Assembly: GCF_023053635.1 (NCBI RefSeq)
Contig: NC_086180.1
Location: 35,392,947 to 35,456,946 of the forward strand
Direction: 5' to 3'
DNA: 64,000 nt
Source of the DNA: Elgaria multicarinata webbii
Lineage: Eukaryota > Chordata > Lepidosauria > Squamata > Anguidae
The notes under the pieces were generated by a model. That model made no database searches. It was not told where the DNA came from and saw only the letters and a list, made by a program, of their open reading frames with translations. Of the stretch, positions 1 through 11,004 are shown piece after piece (the first letter of the stretch is position 1; every line of letters begins with the position of its first letter). The position numbers were made by a program, and so were the translations under genes.

Positions 1-339
1 CAGACCTTTGGATTAGATGTTGGATAAAAGTGGTCAGTAATTGTACATGCTAGTACAAAGAAACATTGTCTGGTAATCCTAGTTGCCTATCTTGATAAAT
101 CACTGGAAAGGCAGAGTATCACTGTTATGTCATAAAGACAGGAGTCTGGAGCCACTGCCTTTTTCATGCGGCTCCTGAACTCGGATAATGTACTTAAACA
201 AGACAAACAAGACATTAATTTACTTTAAGCAAGACACTGTGCCTTGCATCATGGCTAGGATTTGAGGGCATTACCTAAGAAAAGTAATGAAAGGTAATGT
301 GTCATAAAATACCTCCTTGCTCTTGAAGCAAGGCAGGGA

Positions 340-475
340 TGGGATACGTGTGGCCTTCCAGATGTTGTTGCACTGCCAGCTCCGTTGATCCTTCTCCATG
401 GGCTATGCCAGTGAGGGCTGATGGGCACTGCAGTCCAACTTGGAGGGGCACACATTCCCCGCCCCTGATGTAAAG
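340..475. repeat. Degenerate foldback repeat (hAT-like MITE remnant)
   Basis: The left arm (gtggccttccagatgttgtt) and the right arm (gcagtccaacttggaggggc) are diverged inverted partners. The same word set (CCAGATGT, AGTCCAAC, GGGGAAGG) appears in the well-preserved copy at 6245-6355. No target duplication is readable. I see nothing gene-like in 1-339. Confidence 0.45.
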
Positions 476-633
476 GATCACATACAGTGGAGGAACTCAG
501 AGGTGTACAGTTTATGTTTCTAGATTTGTTCAAACTGAAAGGAAGCAAGAATTGTACTCTGCTCTTATTCCTTTTCTTTTCTGCTCATTTATTGTGAGAA
601 GGCAAGTCAGGTTCAGTTGTCTATGCTCTAAGT

Positions 634-786
634 CAGTGGTCTTTAAGTAGTCCAGACCCAAGACCCGGCTGAGACTCCCAACCTGAAACATGGGGACCCA
701 CTTTCATATGGCGGCAACAACTTTGCTGCGACTCATCTGGACTGCAAGCCACTTTTGGGTTGAGACTCACCAGTTGAAGACCATTG
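634..786. mobile_element. hAT-like MITE with 8-bp target duplication
   Basis: The element starts CAGTGGTCTTTAA and ends TTGAAGACCATTG, an imperfect terminal inverted repeat. It is flanked by 8-mers differing at one base (CTCTAAGT at 626-633, TTCTAAGT at 787-794). An 8-bp target duplication with CAG-type ends is the hAT hallmark. At about 150 bp it has no coding capacity, so it is non-autonomous. Confidence 0.7.
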
Positions 787-794
787 TTCTAAGT

Positions 795-1442
795 GGTCCT
801 AACAGCTGTCTGGAGGCTGTTTTGTTAAGCATTGCTGGGATTTAAGAAGGTGTTACCATATTCCATATACAAGATGGCTGTTTTAATATCCTGTGTGCTC
901 TCGGTTGAACCTTGACTACTGGATTCAAGCTTCACATAGGGGATGCAGTCAACAGGTTTATTTAAATGCCTTCTATACAACTGCCCGACAGGCCTCTGAA
1001 ACACAGGCCTGCAGCAAAGTTTTTCCTAGTTTAAGGGAACAGAGGGAAGGAAGAGTCTGAAGGCTAGACAGCAGTTATGGCTGTGCCTGAATACAAACAC
1101 ACCTGTATTCTGTGTTGTTGCTTTTCTCGGCAGGGCTTCTGCATCTATAGCAGTTGCATAATAAGCAAATATCCATCATTGCATCTTCATGCCAAGCAAA
1201 AGTGCACCTGCTGAATCCTCACTTGTCATTCCACTGCTGAAGGCACAGGACACCTGCCACAAAAACGCTGGAAATCCCTGCAGATAATGACACACTGCCT
1301 TCTCTCAGGTGGCTCAGATGTTTGTTGCCTTGAATGGAACAAACGTGTAGGTTGGATGTTTATTTTTGATCTACTTTGGAAGTAAAGGATTTGGGCCCTA
1401 TCTTGCTACAAAGCTTGTAGGAACTCCTGCTCAGTAGTCCAA
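795..1442. other. Intergenic, no gene seen
   Basis: No frame with recognisable protein similarity, no RNA gene and no clear repeat termini. It reads as old unique or fully decayed sequence. Confidence 0.5.
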
Positions 1443-1575
1443 GGCCAGATCTACACCAAGCAGGATATGACACTTTGAAAACTATTTGAAAACTGTATGT
1501 GGAGTGTATCCAGGGCCCCAATAGTTGTCACTACTGTTATAAACTGTTTCAAAGCAGTAGTATAGATTCTTCCCA
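1443..1575 (+). repeat. Foldback interspersed repeat, family R1, copy 1
   Basis: About 130 bp beginning near AGATCTACACCAAGCAGG and closing near AGTAGTATAGAT, so the ends are inverted relatives (GATCTACAC / GTGTAGATC in better copies). The shared core contains GGGCCCCAA. The same unit recurs at 13276-13402 in the opposite orientation and at 15698-15832 in this orientation. It is a short non-autonomous DNA-transposon-like family whose superfamily I cannot assign. Confidence 0.6.
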
Positions 1576-1924
1576 AGTATCAGAAATGATACTGAGAAAT
1601 ACTGGAAATCTTACTACTTCCTAGCATTATGTATGAGCATTCTCAATATCAACAACGTTGCTTCTTGATTAATGTTTTCAATTGATTCATACCCATCTTT
1701 AAACTTACAGGCTAAATTTGGCTCTGATAGTGAAGTTTAAGCAGACCTGTTTCCTCTACATCCCCATACCGGCCCCAATTCCAGAAATGGAAACACCGAA
1801 TTTCCTAAAATACAACATACACATTTTTTAAAAATGGGTCATCCATGGCTCTAAGTGATTCTTGCCTGGGTCCTGTGGATTTCCTCCCTGTCCAGTGCCT
1901 ACTTCTTCTAAAATAAAGGATGAA

Positions 1925-2207
1925 AGACCAGAATATTATGGTACGATCTCCTCGATGAGGCCCGCCTGGCTCTAACATTGTTATCTTTTCAGTGCCAGGT
2001 CAAGACTTTTCTTTTCTTCCAGGCATTTAACATCATATGTTGAGTTTTAACTGACTCCTGAACTAGCTTTGACCTGGCTGAATGTTTAAAAAATGTTTTA
2101 AATGTTAGCTGTTTTTATGTTTTTAAATTTTGTATATTGTTTTTTAATGTTTAATCATTTAATCTTTGTAAACCGCCCAGAGAGCTTCAGCTATGGAGTG
2201 TTATATA

Positions 2208-2253
<46 letters not shown>

Positions 2254-2255
2254 TA
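1925..2255 (+). mobile_element. L2-clade LINE 3' end with (TAA)n tail
   Basis: The stretch around 1980-2030 resembles the end of an L2-type ORF2 (words reading like KTFLF). A T-rich 3' UTR follows, then the tail word GTAAACCGCCCAGAGAGCTT (from 2168) shared by many copies here, ending in a (TAA)n microsatellite at about 2208-2253. It is a 5'-truncated, non-coding remnant. Confidence 0.7.
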
Positions 2256-2259
2256 GTCC

Positions 2260-2942
2260 AGTTAGCTTTATTTCTATCCTTAGAAGGCTATATGTGAAAA
2301 GCATGGAACTACCCATTTGCAGAAAGAAAAAGGGCGACTGCTGAAAATAAACACAGATCAGTAAGAAAGCAAATAATGTCAAACTCATCTAGTATAATTC
2401 ATTGACAACCTATTTGTTCTGGGGGTTAGAACCCTTCTTTAACGTCTATTGCCTTTCTATTCTTCACCATGTACAAGCTGATCTTATGCATGTTTACTCA
2501 GAGATAGATCCCATTTCGTTCAAGGGACTTACTGTCCAATAAGTGTGTGCATATAGGATTGCACCTCCAAGGACATCATGATTTGTCTTATTTTAAGATT
2601 CTGAAACTCAGATTCCCCTAATCTCCACCTTAAGCACACAAAAAGCAAAGGCAGCTGTGTTGGCCCCTTAGGCAGAAAACCCAAAACCAAACCTAGAGTC
2701 AGGCAATACCTTAATTAGGAGGACCCACTAAAATGCCACAAAATTGTAAGCATAAGACATAATATTACTTATTTACACTTTAACCAAGTTATTTTATGCA
2801 TCCTTAGTATCCTGTAGTTCTACCCGGAATCTTTGGTCATGATCCAGTCATCTTTTGCACTTCCCATTCTCTGTATTTGGGTTTCCTGCGGCCAACCAGC
2901 TCCTCATTCCCTGCTCCACTTTGGCAGCCCTTCTTCAACTAG
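2260..2942. other. Intergenic, no gene seen
   Basis: No coding similarity. A short piece near 2540-2575 (ATATAGGATTGCACCTCC) looks like one arm of the palindromic CAATCCTAT family seen better at 55945-56037; the rest is unclassified. Confidence 0.45.
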
Positions 2943-3026
2943 AACAGCCTTTCCCAATGGCCATGCTAGCTGGGGAAGATGGGATTCATAGTCCACAACA
3001 TCTGGAGAGCACTGGGGAAGGTTGGA
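2943..3026. repeat. Short hAT-like MITE remnant
   Basis: Carries ACAGCCTTTCCCAATGGCC, AGTCCACAACATCTGGAG and GGGGAAGGTTGG, the decayed word set of the foldback family at 6245-6355. No target duplication can be read. Confidence 0.4.
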
Positions 3027-4049
3027 CTAGAGAGTTGCATTCATGGGACAACGGAACACAGCGATTGGAGTGCAAAAGGGCCCCAAAAGTCTGGCTCCCC
3101 ATGTGTTCATATTTTAACTAGAGCAAGGTATTTAAAAGTAAAATAAAATCAGTGTTCAGGAAAAGAACTGTGTTGAAAATACATAATCAGTTTATACATT
3201 AATTATTTCTAGGATTTATTTATTTATTTATTACATTTGTGAGGCCTTCTGAGAAAGAACCAGAAGTTAACATGACATTCACTGGGAAGACCCTCTGAAC
3301 AATTAAACATGAAGAACATAAGCCCTCTTTAATAGAAAGTAGAAGATAACTCACCTATCTGTGCTTCATGGTTTGGAAATGTCTAACCCTGTTATGCGTA
3401 ATTTTAGCAGTGGTCATCCTGATCTTCAGCTTGTGCATATGCTACTGAACATTAGAGAGCATTTAAGCCGTATTTATATTAGATTTCTGTTATGGAATTA
3501 CTGCTAACATCATCTTTCTGATCATCAGATTTTGCTAGCAGGTTAAATGACATCTCACTGGCACTGAGACTAGGAGAAAGTTTGATCTAATTTTTTTCCT
3601 ATTATTGTGCCAGAACTATATTTAAATGCTCCACCTGGGACTTGCAGTTTTAATAGGCAATGTTCCTTCGGCCTCCCTGAGCAAGATAAACTTGTATTCC
3701 CAAGCTTTGTTGAGGGGTTACTATTTTTAAGAGGAACAAGAATATCTGACTCTGCACAACTGCAAATTCTAGAAGGAATAAGAGACATGACACCTGTGCT
3801 TTGGGACTCATAAGTAAAGGAAGGTGGAAACAAAACAAAACAGAAGATGAATAAGGTTGGTTTCACAAGTTCCTTCCCATCTTCCTTGGGATTTTCATAT
3901 AAAGTTCAAAAGCTGCATTCACACATAATGAAAAGCCATGGTTTATATTAATTATGGTTTGCTTCTGTAGCCATGAATTGTCTTGTTTTCTCTATTTCTG
4001 ATTTGTTATTCTTCTATCCATTTTGCCAGCCTTCACAGCAGTTCCATTT
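3027..4049. other. Intergenic, no gene seen
   Basis: AT-rich with a short ATTT run near 3215-3235. Overlapping open frames around 3570-3866 on both strands show no family resemblance and no splice or promoter context; I treat them as chance. Confidence 0.45.
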
Positions 4050-4265
4050 TCAGGCTGCTCTTGCTGGTCAACTCTGTTTCAGGGCATAAAGCAGTGCAAC
4101 TGCTTTTACTGCTTTTAAATTATATATTGTTTTAACTTGGTTCATGGTTTAATTTGTTTTTAACTGTGTATATTTATTGTTTTATACTGTATGTTTTTAT
4201 CTGTATGCCGCTCTGAGATCATAATGATATAGGGCAGGATATAAATGTTTTAAATAAATAAATAA
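4050..4265 (+). mobile_element. LINE/SINE 3' tail of L2 type
   Basis: A T-rich tail leads to GTATGCCGCTCTGAGATC, then AGGGCAGGATATAAATG and an (AAAT)n run. The order CCGC...GAG...GGGCAGGATATAAAT is the L2-type 3' end, here diverged. No coding part is present. Confidence 0.55.
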
Positions 4266-4674
4266 GTCAGGGATAAGCCATAGTATTGGATTTAGACATC
4301 ACAACAAGCCATTGTTTAAACAAGCCAGACTTTATAAGCCAACAATAAACCATGGCTTATATTAATTGTTTGCAGCTGCTTAATAAACCATGGTTTGTTT
4401 GCAAGGATGTGTTCAGACAAACAACAAGCTAGATTTCTACAAACCGCTCCACAGCTTAGCGTTATATGGGAACCAGGCCATAGTGACTCTTTCCTCCTTT
4501 GTTCAAGTCCCTCCTTCTCTTGCAATGGGAAACATTCAAGGTGGGAACTCTCTCGTTTTGTGAACAATTCAGTATTCCAATTATTGCTGCAGATCCTGCA
4601 AGGAACTACCAACCTGATTCAACTGTGATAAAGATAAAGCATCAGTCCAAACCTTCCTGCAAGATTATAGGTAT

Positions 4675-4848
4675 ACTGGAATGACCAGATACAAAAGACG
4701 GCAAGGCTCCTGCAACTTTAGCTGTTGTGATGAAGTGGGAATTTCACCAGGTGCTGCATGCATCCAAATGACACCTGCTGAAAATCCCTTTTCTGTACAA
4801 CTGTTAAAGATACAAGAGCACTGTCCTCCTTTTCATATGGTCACCCTA
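4675..4848. repeat. Partial copy of the GGGTGACC hAT-like family
   Basis: It ends CATATGGTCACCCTA, the same terminus as the complete elements at 16668-17291 and 24533-24852. Inside it shares CACCAGGTGCTGCATG-like and GTCCTCCTTTTCATATGG words with the 24533 copy. Only about one half of the foldback is present, and no matching duplication flanks it. Confidence 0.6.
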
Positions 4849-5539
4849 GTTTAATCTTACCTCTTGGTTTGTATCATCTCACTAAGATGTCATACTCAGC
4901 TCCTTTTCCTGCATGCTTGGAGATTTTTTAATTGTTTGCATTAATTTCTGTGGTTTGCCACCCATTCAGCTGGCGGACACTCAGGGCTTCTTTAAATGAA
5001 CAATTTATAACACGCTTGTGAATGGCCACTTACAGAAGTTTGTGGGTCAATTTCATGACGTTGTCAACAGCCAGGACATCTCCTGCAGTTTCCCCCCTTA
5101 TTAAGTTTTTTTAAAAGATCAGAGATAAGCTGGAATAAACCCTTAATGTTTTGCTTAACGTGATGTCATGGGGGGGGGGGAAATGTCAGTTGGGTCACTG
5201 TGGAAATTTCCTCAGATACTTCGAAGTTGTTTCTTCCTTTCATATAATATCATCTATTTGAGACCTTCCTGTTGGATCCCAGTGGCTTTTCATTCTCACC
5301 GAGGATCACTTTCCAGTCCAAATATAGCATTAGTGGAGTGAACAATCTCTCCATCCCAAACAACGGCTTGTAGAAAGCACTTGGAATCCAGCCCAAATCG
5401 TCAGTGAAGATGAGACAGTTGTGTAAGATGCTTCAAAATGCCTCAATATTTCTGAAAGCATTGTGCTGGTGAGGGGTGATTTCCTCATTGGTGGTTGAAA
5501 ACGATTAAGCTGGTGCAGTGCATCTGTCAAGAACATGAG

Positions 5540-5745
5540 CTATAAACTAGAAGTCCACATTTCAATCTCTGCTCAGATGTAAATTTATTGAATGGCTGTA
5601 GGGAAGTCATGTTTGTCTCAACCTGTCATTCATAATATGAGGATAATGATATCCTTCAGGGTGGTGGTTGCATGGAATACTAACGCAATGTACATGAAAT
5701 GCTTCAGGCAGTAAGGTACAGTGTTATATAAATATCAAGTGTTGT
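5540..5745 (+). repeat. MIR-like CORE-SINE remnant
   Basis: The order of words follows a MIR-type SINE: GGGAAGTCATG, CAACCTGTCATTC, ATATGAGGATAATGAT, then GTACATGAAATGCTTCAGGC and CAGTGTTATATAAATAT. It is strongly diverged and the tRNA-like head (near 5540-5590) is only hinted at. The call rests on resemblance. Confidence 0.45.
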
Positions 5746-6244
5746 TAGAATATGGATTCATTCACGCAGAACTTTATACTATAAGACAAGGTGATCAAAC
5801 AATTCTTACACATAGATAACACATTTTGGTCAATGAAAGGTTTATTGAAGACAATCTAAACTTGAGATCTGCAGAGAACCAGGAGCGTTATGTTTTATTG
5901 TAGGTTTGTATGATAAATAAATAAAATGATGCTCATTAGGCAAGAAAGAGTCCTTATTCACAGAAACCAGTAAGCCAGGATTGCCCAAACCCAAGCACTT
6001 GCTTGTTGCTTCGAAACAAGCCAGTATTTATAAGCCAGGAACAAATCTTGCTTGTAAAAGGCGCAAGAAGAACCAAGGGGCTGGATTTGGATGTAACGCA
6101 TGCAGGTGGATGCAGCCCATTCACTCCTCATCACTTGTGAGAAGAGCGAATTGGCTGAATACAGCAGCACATAGCACATTCACAGTAAGCCAAGATTTGC
6201 CAGCATAAGGCTACTGTGTAATAGTTTATTTAGATATTTTAAAG

Positions 6245-6355
6245 CAGCCTTCCTCAACCTGGGGTGCTCCAGATGTGTTGGACTGCATCTCTGGCTGGGG
6301 CATTCTGGGAGTTGTAGTCCAACACATCTGGAGCGCCCCAGGTTGAGGAAGGCTA
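6245..6355. mobile_element. hAT-like foldback MITE with perfect 8-bp duplication
   Basis: A 111-bp near-perfect palindrome. The left end CAGCCTTCCTCAACCTGGGG pairs with the right end beginning GCCCCAGGTTGAGGAAGGCT, and inner arms around CCAGATGTGTTGGACT also pair. It is flanked by an exact 8-mer TTTTAAAG at 6237-6244 and 6356-6363. Long hairpin, CAG-type end and 8-bp duplication fit a hAT-derived MITE. Confidence 0.85.
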
Positions 6356-6822
6356 TTTTAAAGGATTGCAAGAGATACAGATAAATGGTAGCCCAATCAA
6401 AGTAATTGGGTCAGGATATATAGTCCCAAATCCCCACATATTTACAAAACAAAAAAAACAAAAAACACCCCACACCCCAATATGAGTATCTACCCGGCAC
6501 ATTATGGAGTTAATGACTGGTTAAATTTATAATAAGGATGGGTCTTCTTAATAGGTGGTTGAACGTACTATGCACCAAAGCCTTGAAGTATATCCATTGT
6601 GCAGTTTATAAGGTTGATTTCCACTATAAACACCAGACAGGGCATACAAAGAAGGAAAGGAGCCACTTTTTCCCATTGAAATTTCCTGAACTCCTGGCTA
6701 GCTGGGACAATAGCTTGCAATTGCCATGACATGCCCTAATCATGAAAGCACATCAGTACCAGTTACCTGCTTGTAGTGCCTTTCAGAAGTCATGTGTGTG
6801 TGCGTGCACGTGCAATCACAAT

Positions 6823-6926
6823 GGCCTGGTTCAGACAACATGCTAAACCATGCTGCTTAACCACAAAATGCCATTAACCATTTTGTGGTTAAGCACCATG
6901 GTTTAGCGCGTTGTCTGAACCAGGCC
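6823..6926. mobile_element. Foldback MITE with 3-bp duplication (Harbinger-like)
   Basis: The start GGCCTGGTTCAGACAACATG and the end GTTGTCTGAACCAGGCC are inverted repeats, and the inner arms around AACCACAAAATGG also pair, giving a hairpin of about 104 bp. The trinucleotide AAT lies on both sides (6820-6822, 6927-6929). Three-base duplications suggest PIF/Harbinger; the superfamily is inferred. Confidence 0.7.
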
Positions 6927-7229
6927 AATGGCTGTGAACCTTGAAGTTGCCAAGCGTTCAACATGTGTAGGATCTGTGCAGACCTTCAAAATGGATGCAC
7001 ATAGGTCGGGGTGAAAACTGCCACCATGCTTCTACATTTCCCTCCACGTGCATTATATAAATGCCCAAAAGGAACTACAATTTCTCCAGTTTCCTCCTCT
7101 TCCCAAGGGTAGGCGTCATGCTGGCCTGGAGCTTAAAGTCCTAGATAATGATAAGGTAGGGGGATTGACACCTGCTGGAGGGATGAATTATTCCATTTCA
7201 GAGAAGTTTTTGGAGAGAATGGGGCCAAA

Positions 7230-7832
7230 GGCAAAATACCATCTTAAAGCTCTTACTGCAACTAAAATGGTCAAGAAGCTGGAGCATCTCCCTTATGAGG
7301 GAAGGTTACAACAGCTGGGGTTGTTTAGTTTGGAAAAAAAGAGGCTAAGGGGAGACATGATAGAGGTGTACAAAATCATTCATGGTGTGCAGAATGTGGA
7401 TAGGGAGACATTTTTCTCTCACTAGCATGATACTAGAAGCTGGGGTCATCCCATGAATATGATTTGTGGGAGATTCAGCTCAGATAAAAGGAAGTACTTC
7501 TTCACACAGTGCATAGTTAAACTATGGAATTCGCTACCACAAGATGTAGTGATGGCCACCAATTTGGATGGTTTTAAAAGGGGGCTGGATAAATTCCTGG
7601 AGAAGGCTATCAATGGCTACTAGCCCTGGTGGCTATGTGCTACCTCCAGTATCCGAGGCAGTAAGCCTATATGCACCAGTTGCTGGGGAACATAGGTGGG
7701 AGGGTGCTGTTGCACCATGTCCTGCTTTGTTGGTCCCTGGCCAATGACTGTTTGGCCACTGTGTGAACAGAGCACTGGACTAGATAGACCCTCAGACCGA
7801 TCCAGCATGGCTCTTCTTATGTTCTTACTGCC
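7230..7832 (+). mobile_element. CR1/L3-type LINE, 3' end of ORF2 and tail
   Basis: The translation near 7265-7425 gives KKLEHLPYEGRLQQLGLFSL then RLRGDMIEVYKIIHGV, and after an interruption KRKYFFTQ, VKLWNSLPQ and GFKRGLDKFLEKAINGY ending near 7622. This is the conserved C-terminus of CR1-clade ORF2 proteins. The 3' UTR ends in ATGGCTCTTCTTATGTTCTT, a tail that recurs at 19015, 21620, 26400, 28418 and 53730/54240. It is 5'-truncated, carries at least one stop, and lacks the catalytic reverse transcriptase core. The exact 5' edge is uncertain; a frame open from 7048 may include flanking DNA. Confidence 0.8.
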
Positions 7833-7839
7833 AGTAATG

Positions 7840-10070
7840 AAGCCTTAAGAGGCATTTCTACCTTTTAGAATGGGAGGAAAACCATGCGACACCCAGGAAG
7901 GCACCAAATGATTAGCCATCAGGTAAAAGAGCAGAAACCACCTGGTGATGTGGGGAAGGGAGTGTGACCATGTGAGGAATCCCCAAAGATTGGTCTATCT
8001 TCATGTATATACTTTCCCCCCTTGGAAATACAGTGTTATTTTTGATAAATGATAAATTTTGATCCAGATTCGTGATTTCCCCATTCCATTTGGCAAGACT
8101 GGTGATATTTCATTGAACTGAACTGCCTCCTGCGTTTGAAGAGAAATATGCCTGAGTAAGGCTGCCATCCTCCAGTCTGTTTTTATCATTTATGCTTCTG
8201 CAGTCTTCAGCGATTCTCAGAAAGCCAAATAAAACTAAGTGCTGACTGCAGCTTCCCAGCTCCTTCATGTTACATAACATCTCACTGTTCCTGACAGACA
8301 TAAAAATGAGAGATGACAGCCCAGTCTCTACATGTTTGGCTAGCCCTCCCTCAACAGACTGCTGAAAAGCAAGGTCACCTTACAAAGTATGACCCAAGTT
8401 AACCATGTCCAGAACCAGTTTTAGGGAGGATATTCAAGGGCAATGGAACTCACAGGGACACATAGTATCTCCCAATTTCTCAAATGTATTTATGAAGGAG
8501 GAATCACTAAGTTATGATTAATGCCCAAGACCACTCAGGCTCTACCCCAGATCAAAAGGTCTTCACATGGTGTCAAAAGGACATCAAGGACATTAAGATT
8601 TTCCATGGGGGGAAATTACAACCGAAAAGGTCATGTCCCTGGTTACAACCCACCTGAAGAGGAGGGAAGTTGGATAAGGGCCTCTGAGAATTACCTAAAT
8701 TTCTCAGACAAGTTAATGCAGGAGAAGGCTGTCACTAGGGCCCTCAGTCATTTATGGTACCATTAGGGTTGCTACTTTCCCACTAACTTGCAATTGTTGC
8801 TTTTGCAGTTGCGAAAGCATGTAAAATAAAGTTTGTGTGCCATGTAGACAATAAATCCTTTGGGGAAAATATCTAGAATTGAAAGCACTGGAGTCTTGGT
8901 GATGTTTTGTTTGATCATATTGTAAATTTCTTTGAAGTCTTTCTCTCAAACGGCCTGTGGCAAAGGACATGACCACCTCATGTGGACAACTGTATCAGTT
9001 CCAAGACACCCCCTCCAAACATTTATTTGAAGCTGTTCTGAAGATCTTTTGTGCCTTGATAGGGGTTAAGTGCCATCAAAAAAGTACTTTGGAAGTAGGT
9101 GGACACATTTTAAAACCTGAATAGCATCATCTCAGTGGTGGGAACTGCTGTTGTGAAAACAAGGAGCAAAGCCCTGGCTGCATGTCAAGTTCTCTCCTCT
9201 GAGCACAGTTCACTTCATTGATTCCTGCCCTGTAAATACAGATAGAAAACCTAATGCTACTCACTCTACAGTGACACATTTTAAAATCAAAACTGAATTC
9301 CTCCAGCTTAAAAACATCTATGCAAAAGCACAAACTAGGAAATATCAGAACCATCTTTTGGCATAAGATTCCTGATCAGATTTCAGGGCCAATGGTGATG
9401 AAATATGTTTAAACCTAAACAGAATTCTGCCGATTAATGTCTGCTAAAGGCAGTCAGCAAGCATGGTTTGGGACTGGAGAGCAAGGGCTGGAAAATAATT
9501 TCCAGTCCTGTGTATATTACTGATTGGTTGTGTTTTCTTTTTGTTAAAGGCAGCCTGATTTGCTTAGGGTCTGCAGCCTGGGAGGAAGTTTTAAATCCTT
9601 TCCTTTCCATGCCAAGTCCTAACTGTAAAATCTTCCCTCTGGAGCTTAATTTCCTCACAGTGCCTCTGGGCCCAATGTAACACCTGAGCAGTAAAAGCTG
9701 GTGGCTCTGATTGCAATGGGGCTGTGAATCCTGGGTTTCAGTCAGAACCAGCCAAACCTCTAAAAGAGTGATCCAAGGTGCTGAACCCAAGCCCCCAAAC
9801 TAGATTCCTTTAGAGTTCCTTTAGAGTTCTGAATGGTTCTGACTGAAATCCAGTATGGATCCACAGAAATCAGAGCCACCTGCCTCCAACGCATCAGAGT
9901 TACAATGTTTGGGGCAGGGCTCAGAAGCATTGTGGAGAAACAAGATGGTGGTAGCTCCAGTCACTGGAAATCTCTGTTTTCCCCACCCCGTTTTCCTTTC
10001 TAAAATTTTAAACTGACACTCAAGTGCCTTCAATGCTCTGTGCATGCTCAGCCATCATAGTTCTTTTTTC
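7840..10070. other. Intergenic, no gene seen
   Basis: Several open frames of 60-120 codons (for example 9434-9790 minus) show low-complexity composition and no recognisable domain. No repeat termini are clear. Confidence 0.45.
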
Positions 10071-10074
10071 TTAA

Positions 10075-10452
10075 AGCCTCATCGGTGGGGGTGGGGTGGT
10101 GGTATTGTATTTCCCCACCGTCGCTTTGCCTCCTGCTTCTGGTCCCACAATAGGGATGAGCAGCTTCCTCTTTCTTCACATGGGGAAGAAAGAGAAAGGA
10201 AGCAATGACCACGTGGCCCATTCAGTGGATGTTTTTTATCGTGCTGCTTCTCTTGCACACAGCAGGAAATGGTAGCAAATTTCATTACAGCCCCCCCCCC
10301 CCAAATCAGATTTTCTGGGTCTTTTTTGTGATGGAAAAATGAGCAGAAGGAGCGGGAGATGAGTGGGAGGAACTCTGCATCGTCAAAATGTCCGGTGAAG
10401 AACCGTGAGTGGCCAGTCTCAGAGGTGCATAAAATGCTTGTCTGATGATGCT
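10075..10452. mobile_element. Non-autonomous DNA transposon, GCATCATC family, diverged copy
   Basis: It shares CCCACAATAGGG, GAGCAGCTTCCTCTTTCTTC, CCACGTGGCCCATTCAGTGG and CACAGCAGGAAATGG in order with the intact copy at 18126-18476. The right end (GCTTGTCTGATGATGCT) matches and the left end (AAAGCCTCATCGG) is altered. A C-run interrupts it near 10290. No duplication can be confirmed. Confidence 0.65.
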
Positions 10453-10605
10453 CTTAGGATGGGAACCGTTTTCAGCCAGAGGGCTGAATTTCCCCCAAGC
10501 AAGGATGTCAGGGAACAATGTCCAAAGTGGGTGGAGCCACTGATGGCACGCACCAATCCTTGTACTCTCACCTGCAGTCTGAGACATGGTGGTCAAGCCA
10601 GAAAA

Positions 10606-10719
10606 TAGGGCAGTGTTCAGAAGACACCTAAAACCACAGCTTTAACCACAGTGACAAAGGCAAAAAGCCTTATTCAGTGTGGTTAAAGCCATGGTTTAAG
10701 GTGTCTTTTGAACGGGGCC
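10606..10719. repeat. Foldback MITE
   Basis: The left arm GGGCAGTGTTCAGAAGACAC and the right arm GGTGTCTTTTGAACGGGGCC are inverted partners, as are CTTTAACCACA and TGTGGTTAAAG inside. It belongs to the same loose group as 6823-6926 and 16262-16482. The target duplication is unclear. Confidence 0.6.
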
Positions 10720-11004
10720 TTCATTTCAATAGGCCTTGTTCAATAGGCGCAAAGTAGAATAAAGTTCTAATCTACCCAGATGAAGTGACTTGCATTTACT
10801 ATATCTTCTCATATTTGCTGTCAAGTTAAAAATGAAGAAGCTTTGTTCTTCAGTAGAGTAATAGCAAATAGTAAATGTTATAATTAGTAACTTTTAATTT
10901 TAAAAATAGTAACTTTTAAAATCAGCCATCCAAAGTGGCCGGTGCAAAACACATACCTGGGCAAGTTTAAAAATATAGAATTGTTGCAACTGCCAATGTG
11001 TATT

